Assembly: GCA_030762175.1 (NCBI GenBank)
Contig: CM060833.1
Coordinates: 1,800,501 to 1,864,500 of the forward strand
Length of the DNA: 64,000 nucleotides
Source: Metallyticus violacea
Taxonomy: Eukaryota > Arthropoda > Insecta > Mantodea > Metallyticidae
Reading direction: 5' to 3'
A program made the translations under genes and the position numbers. Below the pieces are notes generated by a model. The model had not been told where the DNA came from, ran no database searches, and was given only the letters and a program-made list of their open reading frames with translations. Position 1 is the first letter of the stretch. Each line of letters opens with the position of its first letter. Below are positions 10,720 through 25,500 of the stretch, in pieces.

Positions 10720-11340
10720 AAGTAGAAATGCTAACTGCAACTTGTACACAAAAGCTAACCATATAATTAAGATCAATGTATTATTGAGTCGAATTACATT
10801 CTTACTGCTCCATTTACTTGTTTATATTATGTAGTACTAGTTTCACGAACCCTTTGTTTGAATCATCAGCTACCCATCGACTGCTGGATAATTCGTTGCG
10901 CTGTGAGAATATGTATTCTGCTCTGGTGGTGGTGTGATTAATTTAAAGTTTATGTTTTTATCCCTGGAAGTGTCGAAGTTCATTAAACTGTCTCTGTATT
11001 TTGAATGTAGATTTTTTCCCATTGTAAATTCTGTAGGCCCTTGTACTGATTTCAATAATTTTGCTTTATTCACTATGTCATAGTTTTCTGTCCAGAAATC
11101 AGATTATATAGCTGATTTCTGTATTTGCTCACACTTAATGTTCCTGAAAGCACACGGTTAAAAGAACATTTCAAGAACATAAAATGATGATGCAAACAAA
11201 GGGTTCCTAAAACTAGTATTACATAGTATAAACAAGTGGAGCAATAAGAGTGTGTAGTTTGACTTGATTATAAAATGGTCTTAATTATATGATTAGCTTC
11301 ACTCTACAAAGTCCAATTAACATTTTTAGTTAAAACTCAA
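10720..11340 (-). mobile_element. PLE-5, extreme 5' truncation with inverted 3' ends
   Basis: The minus strand (11073-10870) encodes the end of the PLE protein: KAKLLKSVQGPTEFTMGKN, SLMNFDTSRDKNINFKLI and TPPPEQNTYSHS. Its 3' tail at about 10735-10870 is mirrored by a plus-strand copy at about 11185-11335, sharing GGAGCARTAAGAGTG-like and TTAATTATATGRTTAGCTT blocks. Both arms contain the hammerhead-like segment CTGATGAT...CAAACAAAGGGTTC. Only the tail and inverted tail remain. Confidence 0.8.
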
Positions 11341-11768
11341 TTTATTCATGAAGCTATCAAATTTGTAGAATAAAACCAATTAAAATTTTTAATAGATTTA
11401 AAAAAAAGATTATGTCACTATCATCATGGACTCTACTGTTTAGGTACTTGTTTTAGTCAGTCAGTCAGTGTTAATATGAGCATTGTGATAACTGCAGCCA
11501 TTTCAAAAGTTTCTGTTTTAGAGACTAGCACAACCCCTTTAAAAAATTTGGTCAACTATTGTGGAACTGTAATTTGAAATATGAATGAGGGGGGAGAGGG
11601 GGGGGGGATTCATGAACAAAACCAAAGTAAGAAATATACAGGAATTGAAGAATCTTATTCCACATGTGACTTCCTGACAAACATCTTTCATGTGGCATTC
11701 AAATATTTGATGGAATGATCTTTGAAATGGATGATAGCCATGTTCAGAAAAATAAAAAAGTACCTATA

Positions 11769-12996
11769 TGAGGGTTATTTGAAAAGTTCTTGGAATGACT
11801 CATAGATTGCGGCAGGTTATCAAAACCTGCCATCTTCCATAGAAACATTTTTCCAAAAATACATGAACGTGCAAGAATCATAGTAGCATAGGTGTTTGTT
11901 GCATGCAGTGCAGATATGTGTATATGGAAAAAATGTCAAATACCAAAATCGTGTGGCTATTCGGTTCTCGGTAAATAAGAATTTAAATGCAATGGTAATT
12001 CATACAGACATGTCAAAGATTTCAGGGAACTAAGCACCATCATTTTCAACTATTTTCAAGTGGACAATGGAGTTTAAATGCGACTGTGAAAGCTCGGAAT
12101 ATGTCCAGTTCATTGGACATCCAAAATCTATCACGATATTAGAAATTATCGAAAAGGTGAGAAGGTTCTGGAAGATCCCCAATTGCAGTTGTCCAAAACT
12201 GCTGATGCTCTGGGTGTTTAAGTGGAAACACATGTTTCACATTTTGAGGGGAGAATTTTGAAAAAATGATTGGTAAGATGGGTGCACGACTGCTGACTTA
12301 GGATCAAAGACAAATGAGAGTGCAAATTTCTCTGCACAGTTTGACCCATTTACATACAGATTCCACCAACTTTATGCATCTATTTGTGGCCAAAGATGAA
12401 ATATGGATGCAATACTATAACAAAACAGCAGTCTCAACTATGAAAGCACCACAATTCTTATCACCAGGAAAGACCAAATGTGTGAAATTGATTTGGAAGA
12501 TAATGGCATCAGATTTCTGGGATACCAATAGTTATAATGCTAATTGATTATTTGCCCACTGGAGCATATTATTCTAATATTTTGGATCTAATGAAGACAA
12601 AAAATTTGCGAGAAAAGGCTGGAGTTTATCAAAGATGAAATTATTCTTGCATCAAGATAATGCTTGACCTCACATGTATTGTAATAGCAAAAATTAATTT
12701 ATTTCTGTATGATTTGCTATCACATCTGCCTTATTTCCCAGACTTGTTTGCACTGGATTTCCACCTGTTCCTAAAATGAGAAACATCCTTGGTGGAAAGA
12801 AATTTTTGTTCAATGAAGAGCTTAAATCATCAGTTGAGTTATTTTGCAGGCCTGGAAGAATTTGAATTTGGTGATGGTATAAAGGCATTGGAGTATTGCT
12901 GGACATAGTGCATGAGTGTCAAGTTAAGTTATGTTGAAAAATAAGAATAAATTCCAAAACCTATGCTTCATTCCGAGAACCTTATCAAATAACTTG
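11769..12996 (+). mobile_element. Mariner-like transposon, decayed, near full length
   Basis: The ends are reverse complements: GGTTATTTGAAAAGTTCTTG near 11772, and AGTTATTTGATAAGGTTCTC when the right end is reversed. TA dinucleotides flank both sides (11767-11768, 12997-12998). Length 1228 bp fits mariner. Decayed coding signals on the plus strand: a recognition-domain-like stretch near 12067-12270, then VAKDEIWMQYYNK near 12388 (GDETW-type first catalytic region), then MAWK/WDTNSYNAN near 12500 and a KLFLHQDNA remnant near 12636. Many stops. It lies just beyond the 3' end of EIF4H. Confidence 0.85.
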
Positions 12997-13379
12997 TACA
13001 ATCTACAAACATATTTAAATGCCACATAAATTTAATTTATGAAAATCCATTATTTTATGAAACTGGATTGAAACTTTATGTCCACCCTGTATTTCTTTAA
13101 AAGTACTTATTACAATAATAACATGCTTACCACTTTGGGTAGAAATGTGATTTTTTTGTTCATCCTAGCCACATGTAGAGCCCCAAGAACAAAAAGTTTG
13201 CCCTAGCACGCCAAGTATTACTGCTGCCCATGTGGAATCCAACACCACTGCTACTGCTCATTATGTAGACATTAAACATCATGAGTAAAATGCTCTTGTC
13301 TTCTGTCATATCCAAGTCTTTGGGCCTTACCTGCAGAGCAGCAACCAACCATAATATAAGCAAGTAAAAAAAAGTATTT
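12997..13379 (-). other. Probable 3' UTR of EIF4H
   Basis: This lies directly after the EIF4H stop codon on the minus strand and before the mariner copy. I did not find an unambiguous polyadenylation signal, so the transcript end is open. Confidence 0.45.
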
Positions 13380-13516
13380 TTACTTCGGAAGCTTCTCTTC
13401 TCGAGGTTTGGCTCCACCAAATATCTTGGACGACTGACTTGTTTCTGCCATCTGGTTCAGTGGCTTGTTCACAGTCCGTGGCTGAAGCTGCAACTTGGGA
13501 CGAGTTGATGTATCCG
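13380..13516 (-). CDS. EIF4H: EIF4H coding exon 6 (C-terminus)
   Basis: Acceptor TATGTAG. Encodes [20 protein letters not shown] and ends [14 protein letters not shown], stop TAA at 13382-13380. Confidence 0.93.
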
Positions 13517-16500
13517 CTACATAATAAAAAAACAAAATTGTAGTATAATTAGTGGTAAAACAATAATTTATACTGTTGGGAAGATTTCAATACACACCTG
13601 CTGATGGTTCTTTGAAATCTTCAGAGAAAGGTCTCCTATCTCTGCCAGGTTCATTTCTTGGTCTGTTTCCAAAGCTGCTGCCTCCACTACCTCGACTACC
13701 ACCTCGGCCCCATTCTCGACTGCCACCACCGCCGCCAACACCACCACCACCACCTTCTTCAAAATGGCCATATGAGCCTCGATTACCTCGGGCATCTGTG
13801 AAACCAGCTCCACCACCTCCTTGCCTCCCACCACGACCACCACGATCACTGAAACCACCACCTGCAAAAAGATATCGCCAAATGAAACATCTGTAATATA
13901 ACTTTTGTGAGCTGAAAGAGAAAATGTTCCACTTTTTTTTTACTCCCAGAGGGGAGGGGAAAAAAAAAAACACTAAAAAAACCCCACTATAGTACACATT
14001 ATATAGATATTAATTTTACGCTGAATTTTCATCAGAAGTTGTATAAAGAATTCTTAAAGATTATTTAGGTTTGAAGGATGGTAGAAGAGATCATGAGAAA
14101 CATTTTCCTTATGTGGCAAAAATTTTATTAGTAGTTTGAATCCCAGTATGGTTGCTGTGTATATGGAGACCACTCATTTCCTGTGACAGAACTTCTCATT
14201 TGTGTTTACAGTGATGAATATTAATGCTTATGTTGCTTGCTTTACTCCGAAGTATTTTCGGATTTTCTGGCACTTAAGTTCTGGAAAGGCTTCCAAGTTT
14301 TCAAGAACTATCAGGGAATGATGAACCAAGACCATTAAAGTCTGTTCTATTTATTTTCATCATAGCAAAGGGGAAGGAGTTATGTACAAACTGATGTTTC
14401 CTGATTGAACACGGTACTGAAACATGGCAGGTGATTACTGGCCAATCGCTTGGGATGTTGCAGAGAAACCTGTTGATTGGTTCGGGTGTGGCAAAACTAG
14501 TGTCTTACAGTCTGCTGTTTCAGCCTGTGTGCATGTTCAATAATTACTGAGGTCCAAATACTGTTAATTTGCAAACCACTGTCTCCGGTAATGTTGTGGG
14601 TTCTTCAGAGCAGGCTTTTCAGATGTACCAATCTTTCATCCATTATAGTAATTATTATTTTCATGGTTATCCATTTTCTAACTCAAATTTAAGTTTGGAG
14701 ACATTCCCATACAGTCTAGAGTTGATTTAATGAGATTAGAGTGCACTTAGCATAATTTGATATCTGTGATGATAAGTATACATTAGTTATGGCAGGTCAG
14801 AAGTGCAATTACTTCTGCCTAGAAATCTGTAACAAATTTCCCCAAGACTTGAGAAGGCAGATTGATAAGTCTGGTAAATTTTAATTAAATGACAGGAAAT
14901 TTGTAAAGTGGCACGACTGTTGCTAAACACGATTCTTGTAATGGTTTTATTCAAATTTTTAAACAGATACAATGAGCAGTTCTTTGTTGGCAGCTATCAT
15001 AAGTGATCAATGTGACACATTTCGTTGAAATATATAAAGGCGAGTGATAAAACATTTTTATTAAAAAAGTGAATTACAGTCCAGATACAAACTGAGCCAA
15101 AGATAGTTCATGGGGATTCTGTACCACACTCAATATCATTTAATACTGGATAAATGAATTTAAACTTGGCCATACAAGACTGCAGAATCTCCTCATTCCA
15201 GATGCCTGATTGAGATTTCTTCTGAAAAAATAATTGATGAAATTCATAGTATCATGATGGAAAACTGTATCATTAAAATTCACAAAAGTAATTTGCTGGA
15301 AAAACTCTAGATGTCAACCCCAGCAAAACCACTGTTTTAATCTCGCCAGGACCATCCTCCATGACCGAGTTTTTCCCGATTTTCCCCAGTCCTCATACAT
15401 GGCAAATGCCGAGAAGGTACCCTAAACTTAGGCCTGAAACATTTCCTTCCTTAAAAAATCCTTTCCAAATGTATACTTTCATCTTATGTATCACCAGTGT
15501 CCACCGCCTGTGGTGCCTCAGTAGTAAAGACGGGTCTTTAAAAAAATCACCAGAAGAAACATTTAGGAGGCCTTGGTAACTAAAACTTTCTGGAAGTGAA
15601 ATAGGGTTAGTTATCCAGGAATGTAAAGTATCTAGTAGTCACACTTGACCAGTGACTTACTTGGAACATAAACTTTGACAGTGTCATACAAAGAGCAAGA
15701 TGGTCTCTTATGTTAAGCAGACATGTTTACTTATACATGGGTCATTGATTGCATCTTGCAGTGGCGAGACACATACATGAGTGGAAAAAGGTGAAACAAA
15801 TAACTGCGTGGAATAAACTTTGCTTCTCTTTTAATATCCGGTGCATTTTGCAGCACACCATAAGCTGCATTAGAAATTTTTCCTCTATATATATTAAACC
15901 AGAGGCAAGGGTGGGAACTAATGGAATTAATACTATGGGCTATTGGTCATTATAGCAGTGGACATTCTTCAGTAAGAACCAAAGTATTACCTAACACATT
16001 GTTTGGCATGCCGACTGACTACAGAATCAGAATTGGAGAAAATTCACATACTCTACCTAAGGGTCTTTACAGATGGCTCAAAAATAGGAGTTAGATTATC
16101 TCGGTACAAGGGCAGATTGATAAGTATAGTAAAAAGCATAGTACATTTTTTTTTTGCAAAAACAAAAATATTTCTCAATGTAATCTCAATGCATTTGCTC
16201 TAGTGAGATTCCCTCAGAAGCAAATTTCTTTTGTACTATGCATAATACTCATTTACAGCACACATAACCTCTTCATTCAATGAAGATTTCTAACCCCAAA
16301 GTCAATTTTTGAGGTTAGGAAAGAGAAAATAAGTCACACAGGGCCAAATCTGGGAAATGGGGTGCATGGGGAACTATTTCAAAGCCCAGGTCATGCTTTT
16401 GACATTGCAATGGCCGCCATGTGAGCAGACACATTGTCTTGGTGGAAAAACACTTTTAGGCACACCAATCTTGGTCGCTTCTGCTTCAACTCACTATACA

Positions 16501-19500
16501 AATGGTCTAATAATGTTGCATAACATCCAGTTACTGTTTTATCCTTTTCCAAATAGTCAATCATGATGATACCCCAAGAGTTCCAACTAGCGGCTGCAAT
16601 CACTTTTCCTGCCGACAAAACAGTTTTAGTATTTTTCAGTGCACTTCCACTTTCTCGAACCCACAGTTTTGTCTCTGGGGTGTAGTAGTAGATCCAAGTT
16701 TCATAGTCACTGATTTTGAAATGTTTTTCATCGAGCATTTTTGATCTAGGGTCAACAAACACAGCACCCATGTGCATTCAGCTTCTTCATATGCAGAACT
16801 TCATGCAGGATATTATGTAGTCATTCATGAGAGATGTGGACCATCTCAGCAATCTCGTACATTCTTCAGAATATTGTTCACAATTTCTGAAAATATTGCA
16901 TGAAATTTTTCCTGTATTAATACTGCTGTCATAAGTATGGTATCCGAAACTGTTAATTTCACAAGTAATCTGTCTAGCACAATGCTCCAAAGGAGTAATG
17001 ATAAAACTTCCACCTGAGGACATCCTGTGGTGCCTTTTACCTCCAATGTCTTAACTACTAGAATTGTTTCAATTTGCAGCTCCTCAACAGGAGTGTGGTC
17101 AATACCAAGCATAAATAGATTCATTTATGAAAAGTTTGCACAATATGATTTTAATTTGTGATATCTTCTGATGACCTCACATTTTGGAGCTGGTGAACAT
17201 CCATCTCATTTATGGCAAAACACGATGCAACAACCTTCTTACAAAGCATTTATATGCTAAATGCTTTCTGAATAGAAGGTTGCCATTTTATGTCTTTGTT
17301 CAACAAATTCATGAATGACTTAATGAGACTAGATTTTTGCAAACAGTTTAATGGAAGAACATTTCAAAAACATTGTAAATGATGCATTAAACTTGCCTTT
17401 CACTGCAATTAAACAATGCTTAGTGAGAAGAATTCAATTTCAGAGTAAATTCCCCCAGCAAGATGTTAGAGCTACAAAATTTTTGGCACAGGTATAAAAA
17501 AGTTTTCTTTTCAAATGTTGTAAACAACCTTTTGAAACATCCAGTAGAAGTACTGAATAACAGGTAGATAATTCCATCATTTAATGTAGAAGAAAGAATT
17601 ACAATAAACACTTTAAAACTATTAATTCATATCATCTTTCACACAATTTTTCAAAATTTTGTAAAAATTTCTGTGATGGAAAACACAGAAAAATATGAGT
17701 ATGAAATCAATTCTAATTTAACTAATTTGTTATTCTATAATGAATGAATTTATTTCAGCAAACATTACAATTAAATTTACTAATTGTAAAACTGATCTTG
17801 GAGTGCTCGTTTTTTTCCTTTAGGATAATACCCCTGTTGTATATGTAACATTTCCTACTATTCTTTCAATATTAGCTCATAAATATGTTCTTCCTTGATT
17901 AATCACTTTCTTACACCACTTCTCTCTTACCTTCCCTACAGTTATCAATTTTCTTGAAAACTCCTGTCATTTTCAAAAAAATATTTATTTCATGTTATTC
18001 TATAAGACTTTGCATGTATAGTGTGGTTATTTGAGTTATGGGCCACCTGAGCATAGACGCTGCAATAGAAAATAGGAGATAAATTCAATACTCTTAGGTA
18101 GTATTTATATTTTATTGAAAGCTTAAAAGTATACTTTGATTAAAACCTACTAAGCACTAACTTGAGTTATGAGAGATGTTGAAAATGATGCCTCTCAATA
18201 CACTGCTAGCATCTGTATAGGAAATTCCTATATTTCATCTAACATTTCTTTCATAAGAACACAATTCTTGTCATTTTGGGATTCCATCTCTATTTAATAA
18301 GTTGGCAAAGAGTTTCCCTATAAGGAATAAAATTGCCAAGATGTTCTCTTGCAATCGCCTTACCACTTCTCTGCAAGAATATGTTTTACATATGTATCAC
18401 ACATAATGCATATATTCAATACTACCATATTTATGCGAATATAATGCACACCTTTTTGTTCAAATGGTAGTATTAAAAATTGTGGTTACATTAGATTTGA
18501 GTGCAAATCCATTCCGTTCCATAGTTTGCCGGTAACTTTATGTAAATTTATGATTTGTCATTTCATAATGCATTGCTAAAATTCTCACCTTCGTTATATT
18601 TTTTGTTGGCCTACTATTGCATAGAGCATTTGAATAGTAGGTAGTCATGAAATGGATAGTAAACAAGGAAGAACATCTTCTTTCAAGCAAAAAGTAATTC
18701 TTTATGCTAATAAAAATGGAAACAGAAAGGCAGGAAAAGAGTTCAATGTACTTGAGAGCAATGTGGCAGCAACAAAAATTGGTATTATTTCAACTAGAGT
18801 AGTAGGAAGAAATTCACTGTCCTCACAAAGAAAGACATCCTGACATTGAAGGAAAAGTTTTGGATTCATGCAAGAAAGGAGAAAGAACAGGCAACCTGTT
18901 ATTTGTGACACCATAAGAAATAAAGCAAATGAGGGAGGCTGAAGTTCTTAGTACTTCGAAACAATAGTTTAAGGTTAGCCATGGGTGGGTGGATCGTTTC
19001 ATGAAGTGTACAACAATATGCCAAAAGCTTCCTGCAGATTTTTATGATTTTAGGGTTCAAATTTGGGGTGCTCATTACATTTGTGTAAATAAGGTATATT
19101 TATGAAGAACAATTAGCACAAAATTTATACCTAATTATAGCACTAAGTAACCATGAATGCACAACCTCTTGCTGATAAACCTTTGTCTAACTACAAGCTA
19201 TTATCTGCATATCAGCCTTGATAACTGGTTTCTCCCAATATGCTAGTCGGCCCTGGTGATGTAGTGGTAATATATTTGCCTTCTAAACTCAAGATCGTGG
19301 GTTCGAACCTGCCCAGGATCAATGGATTTTTTGGGGGCATAAAAATCCTAAGTATGGCTTCCTTTGGATGGGAAGTAAAGTCGTGGATCCCATTTCATAC
19401 ATTTACGCACAATAAAGAACCTCAAGTCTGAAAAAAGAGGCCTCTTTGTCAGCCATTTTTGAATGGAATGCTGATGACCTGAGATGTTAAAGGGCGTCCG

Positions 19501-22500
19501 TGAATAAACCAAATCAACAACAACCTCCCAATATGCAACCTTGCTCTGCCAGCCAGTAACTCAAATAATCTTATCATAACCTAAACTTAGGTATTCATTT
19601 TTTACACTAAACTCCATTCACTTACACAAAAGTAAGACGCATTTCAGGAGAATCTCTCCCATCTTCAGTTGCTGATTGAACCGATGTTACTCAAAATGAT
19701 GGCTGGACAACCAGATGTTCCTGTGGTAGCCTCTGTTGGTTGAAGTAGGAAGTTGCTGAGTTCATCCATAGGAGAAAATTCGAAATTCATTAGGTTTTCT
19801 CTATTTTTTAATAAGAAAATTTTTTCCCAAGTGCATAACTCCACTGGGTTGTGAAGATGTTTCAGCAGTTTAATTAATTAGTGTAAAAAATGAATTCCCA
19901 AGTTTAGGCTATATTGCCACTCCATTGTCAACAGCTTCGTAAGTACAATATTTAATCTTATCGTAGTTAAAAAAAAAAAACACAAATGTATTAAAAGTTT
20001 GTGATCTGAAGGAAAAATAGAAAAGGGAAAAATTATTTAGACTGGTAAGTATTATTGATGGCATTTGCTATTGTTTACTTGAGCATTTTTCTTGCCTAAG
20101 CTTCTACTGCTACATTCTGGGCCTAGACAAATGTAAAGTGATTACTAGAGCCCAAATTTTATGTAATATAAAATTGAGATTTATACAATACATATTTAAT
20201 TAAAAATTTGTTAAATAAGTAGCTAAATATGCAACGAAACTCTTACATGTAACATCAAATAAGTTATTTTATTTATAAGCTAAAGGTGTTTTATACTTAT
20301 TGGAAAAGATAAACTTTTCTCTAATTATAGATTAGTGAAATTGAAAAATTGGTACATTTAAATTCAAAATAACCAGTAATAAGCTAATTACTTCTGCTCT
20401 CAGAATGAATGCAAGTGCTGAATGACAAGTTCTCCCACTTACATTGGAAGGAGATGCACAATTAAATATAAAATATTTTTCCAAATGTTCTGGTTTGATA
20501 TATATATCTAATATTTTCATTGGATTTTAGTTTTGCCATTAAAAATGCAACAGACAATAGGAAAATGTTAATACATTTTTCATTACTCCCATGGCTTCTT
20601 GAAATAGACATACCTGAAGTTTTCAGTTTCTTGATAATGTAGGAAAGGAAATTGAAGAGACATGTGATGTATGAAACTGAACTGAGATTTAATGGACATT
20701 TTACAACCTAAATTGAATGGGGCACTGATGTGAGATGTTAAAGAGCATCCATAAATAAATTTGGAAAGACTTAATGCCAACAAGAGTTCACTAACAGACA
20801 CTGCAGAGTCAGAACAACATTTCTCTACTTTCAAAGTCCTTACTATAGAAAATTACAGCTTTAATCTGGGATGTCTACAATAAAAGCACAGACTGTGGAG
20901 ACAGAGATATATCAAATAAGAGTTATATGAAGCATTCTACACAATAGGTACATTTCAAAAAAGCCTTTTTTATTGATGATTTCACTTTATTTACTCTCTA
21001 GGAATTGAGCTCTGTGTGTTGCAATGCATAGATCAGGCACTAAATTCATACAACAATTTTTCATTGCAAATATCAGTTTGTTGTGAAAGAAATGCTTTCA
21101 TTTTGAAATGAAGACATGGCTGGTGCTTAACAACTGACTGTTACACATTCTAATACATTTTGAGAAAAAGAAAGGAAAATATTTTATACAAGTTGGTAAC
21201 AAATAACTACTGTAATTTAGCTTTGAATGTAAAAATAATGAGTAAGGTAACAGGTTAACATCAATAAATTTATAAACAGAAGAAATAGAAGACTTATTGA
21301 AACTTATTAACATTTGCATTCAACAAAATTACTTCAAAAAAAAATATTACCAACAAGTTTCAGGCCTAACTATGGGAAACCGTTTGTCACCTTTTCTAGC
21401 AGAGTTATTCATGAGTTCATTTGAAATACATATCACAAAAGCTTTCCCTTTAATTTTCAAGTCATGGTATAGGTATGTGGATGACATTTTTGCAATAATA
21501 TCGAAGAAACACCAATAGATGCCCTGAAACTTCTTAATTTGCTCCATGAATCTATTCAGTTTACCATAGAAGAAGAAAGAAATGGATGGCTACCATTTCT
21601 AGATTTAAAAATTATAAGAAATGGAGATTGTTTGAATTTTGGAATTTATAGAAAAGAAACACACACAGAAAACTACATAAAAAATTAGAGTTATAACTCA
21701 TAGGTCTTATAGGTAGAGCAAAGGACATCCTGTGTAGAACCTCTGGTTGTATTGGCCAATAGCTTTAAAAGTTTAGCCCTGTTTTTCTCCAATGTCAACA
21801 GTTCATTTAATTTGAGCAGTTCAATTTAGTTTTGAATCCAAGAATAAGCCCAAATAGGTAGTGCTTTCAGTTCTTTTTAATAATTGATCCTTGCATCTAA
21901 GGTTTATGTTATGGTGTTTAATCCTAAGCGAAAAAGGTGGTCTTCTCTGGGTTTACTGTCATCTGATTATCAACTGAACACATTTCCAAAAACAATAATG
22001 CTGACTGGAGCATTTTGTCCAAGCATTCAAAATCTCTACCTGTGGTCAAATTACCAGATCATTTGCAAAAAGCAAAGTATGAGCTCCAGGCTCATGGCTG
22101 TAAACAGCATTCATAAAATCATTAATCATGAGGTTAAAAAGCAATGGACTCAAGACCTAACCCTGAGGCAGACCTAGCCTTATTTGCCTATAACCAAAAA
22201 TCTGATACTTAATACGAATATAGCGTTGATCAAGGAATGATTTAATCCATCTATAGATATTACCATTTATGCCATTTGCTATAAGTGTTGTTAAAAGCTG
22301 TCTTAAAATCCACAAAAACTGTGACAGTTTTGCTGAAAACCATCTTTTATTTCCTGTAAAAGACAAAAAATCTGTTCAGAGGTAGTTCTATGCTTTCTAA
22401 ACTCAGCCTGGCACTCAGACAGGCCTCTTTTCTAGCACAAAATTAAGGCAATTTGAGATCAATCTTTCAGTTAACTTACACATTATACTCTTCAATGGTA

Positions 22501-25500
22501 TCAACCAGTAGCTGTTTAGATATTGTGGGTCTTTCTTTCTTTAGAATCTAAATTCGGATCACCTCTGCCTTCCTCCAGTTGCTTGGTATGCCCCTCTTGC
22601 AGTTAAGGTTTATCAGTTTCTGTAAAATGATTTTGCCAAAGACCTGAGGTGTATAAGAAATCAGGTAGTATGCCATCAGGTCCCACACACTTTCCTTTGA
22701 CAAGGCCATTCAAAACCATGTCCATTTCTATTTCAGTGAAGTCATCATTAAAGAGGGAGTAAAATTCTAAAGTCTCAGAGAGCGCCAAGGGGATGAGTTC
22801 ACTGTTTTTAATTTTATGACGAGGGCTTAGATTTGAAATTTTTGACAGTGTTTGCAAAAGGCTCCAGCTTTCACCTTGTCAATGATAAAAGATTTAAATC
22901 CAACCCTAACCGATTCATTGCTATTTTCTTTTTCGTTGTTTAAACAAGACAAGAGTCCATGTGCCCTAGAACCATCTTTCCTAAAATTGAAAAAGATTGG
23001 TAAGTGGATCGCTTGGACTCAATTACAGTTTTTTTTCAGGACAGCCTGACATTTTCTGAGAACTACACAGTCCTCGATAAGGCCAGTTCTCCCCGCCTTT
23101 CTTCTAGCATCATCTCTTTTCTCCTTCAATTCCTGGAGGTTAGAATTCCAAAAGAGAAATATAACTTTATCTGCCCTCTTGGGATGCAGATGGAAGCGCA
23201 TCTAAGCAGTGTTCTAGTAAAATAATCTATAGATCTATCAATGCTTGAATCAAAAGAAGGGTGTTTAACATTTTGCAAAAGTAGTCCAATTTATCTTTTT
23301 TTAGGTTCCATCGCATATGGCAAGGCAGAGATACATTGAATCAGTTCTACTGATGGTTTTAAACAGAATTTGATGGCCCGCTTCTCTAGGAGCATTCTTT
23401 AATTCATGTTTGATGTCCTTTTCTAAAGCAGAGTGGGAGAGCAGCAAATCTGGATGAGATGTTTTTCCTCCATATGACAAAAAGGTGGGGTTATTATTTA
23501 TATTATCAATAAATACAACTGGATTAGAGTCTATGAAGTCCTTGATGATGTCTCCGACAATATTATTATTTGTATGGTTCTGTCTACAGAAATGAGCATT
23601 AAAATTATCCAATATGATGAAATTCCTGTTCCAATCATATAAAAGGTCATCAAGATTTGGTTTATTTAAAGGAGTTTTTTTTAATAGTGTTTAACGCCCA
23701 TTTTTACTACTGAGGCACCACAGGTGATGGACACTGATAATATATGGATGAAATGATAAATTGAGAAAGAATATTTTTTAAGAAAGGAAGCGTTCCAGGC
23801 CTAAGTAGGGTACCTCCCCAGCATTTGCCATTTATGAGGACTGAGGAAAACCTGGAAAAAAACCCCAGTCAGAGAGGACGGTCCTGGTGGGATTGGAACC
23901 CCAGACCTCCCGCTCACAAGTCCATGCCATAACGACCTTGGCCACCCGTGGTGGTTTATTTACAGGAGGGTTATATAAGAAGGTTACATGGTAATTAGAA
24001 GCGCCATACCAAACCTGGATCTTCAAGGCCCTAATTTATCATTTGGAGTCATTAATCTTTGTGACAATACATTTGCAGTAAGGGAACTTTTTACATATTA
24101 TACCCTATGCTATTTGCCTTGATCTTTCGAGTGAAATGATCTGATATCCAGGAATTCTATAAAAGCCAAGGTTATTAGTTGAAGCACCACACTCAACAAT
24201 GCTCATAATATCTATGCTATGTTTAAAAATAAAAACTTTAATTCATGGAATTTGTGCCGGCATTCCAAAAAGACAAGCAAAGAACTGACACCAATCCCCC
24301 ATGCTTTGCAGCATAATGTAACTCAGATTTGACTTTGCACAGCCAACCCCTGCCCTACAACACAAGATTGTAATTGCATTTCTTCAATATATGCATAGTT
24401 AAAGACTGAGCAGAAGATAAATAAATATTTACAGAGACCTCTATATTCTTGGGGATCTTCTTACAAAATCTTCGCACAGGGACAATTTTTTTTGCATTTA
24501 CTGCCACCATAGCTGTTCAACTTCTCTCTTCATCTTTAAAAGATGTTCAGCCTCTCTTAAATTCCTGAACCTACTAAAAACTCTGTATGTGAAGGAGCAA
24601 AGTCTCTTAACACAATGTTGCTGGTTAAAGCCATTTTAAAATTGTAATAATGTAATGCTGACACCTCAGCTAATGCACAACACTGAATTACTGATACCAG
24701 TGTTCCTTTCATCTACAATGTTGAGGCTGTACAGCTAATAGAAGTTATGTTGATTTATACATTTAAGTATGGGACACCACATGACATATTCACTTATTTA
24801 TATTGTAAACAGTTACACTCTGTGTACAACTTAGTATTATTGGTGACTACAAATGTGCAAGCACATCCGTTTAATTTAGAAAAATAGCCTTGTAATATGA
24901 AATATGTGATTAGTGATTAGTTTAGGATAGGGTAAGTTAGGTGTGTAAGTTATATAAATGTTAAATGTCTACAGAAACACTACTCGAGAAAAAAATTAGT
25001 AACTTTAACACTATGGTGTTCTTTGCCATGTCACTCATATATTTTGTACATTATTTAACTTTTCCTTGTAATTGCATATTTTCCTTATATTTATTTTAAT
25101 TAAAAACTATACTTTTCATGCACTCTTTAACCCTTATTTCCATACCACTCCTATTCACACTTTCCCTCCAAAATCCCGTATTTCTCTTTCATCCCACTTT
25201 GGCAACATTCCTTCACTGCTCATATACTTCCAATGACATTTCTTTTAAAGCAAATGCATCATAGAACACTAACGGATCCTATACAACACATCAGTTCCAA
25301 TCATGTACCACAGAGAGCAGACATTACTACTTTAATTTTCTGCTGCTGAAAAGAAACTATACACCTGCTCATCACAGCTATCTACATCACAAATTTGTTA
25401 CATACCTCCACCAAATTCTTCAAACCCTCTTTCATTTCGCCCTCCTCGAAAGCCACCTAAAACCACAACAGAACAATTTATAGTATTTTAAAAATGCTTA

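Noticed and set aside
13576..13896. Proline-rich ORF on the plus strand
   Set aside because: It is the antisense shadow of the Gly/Arg-rich exon 5 of EIF4H.
19247..19310. Possible tRNA gene
   Set aside because: A-box and B-box are present, but the segment does not fold into a full cloverleaf and is the head of SINE-B with a target duplication.
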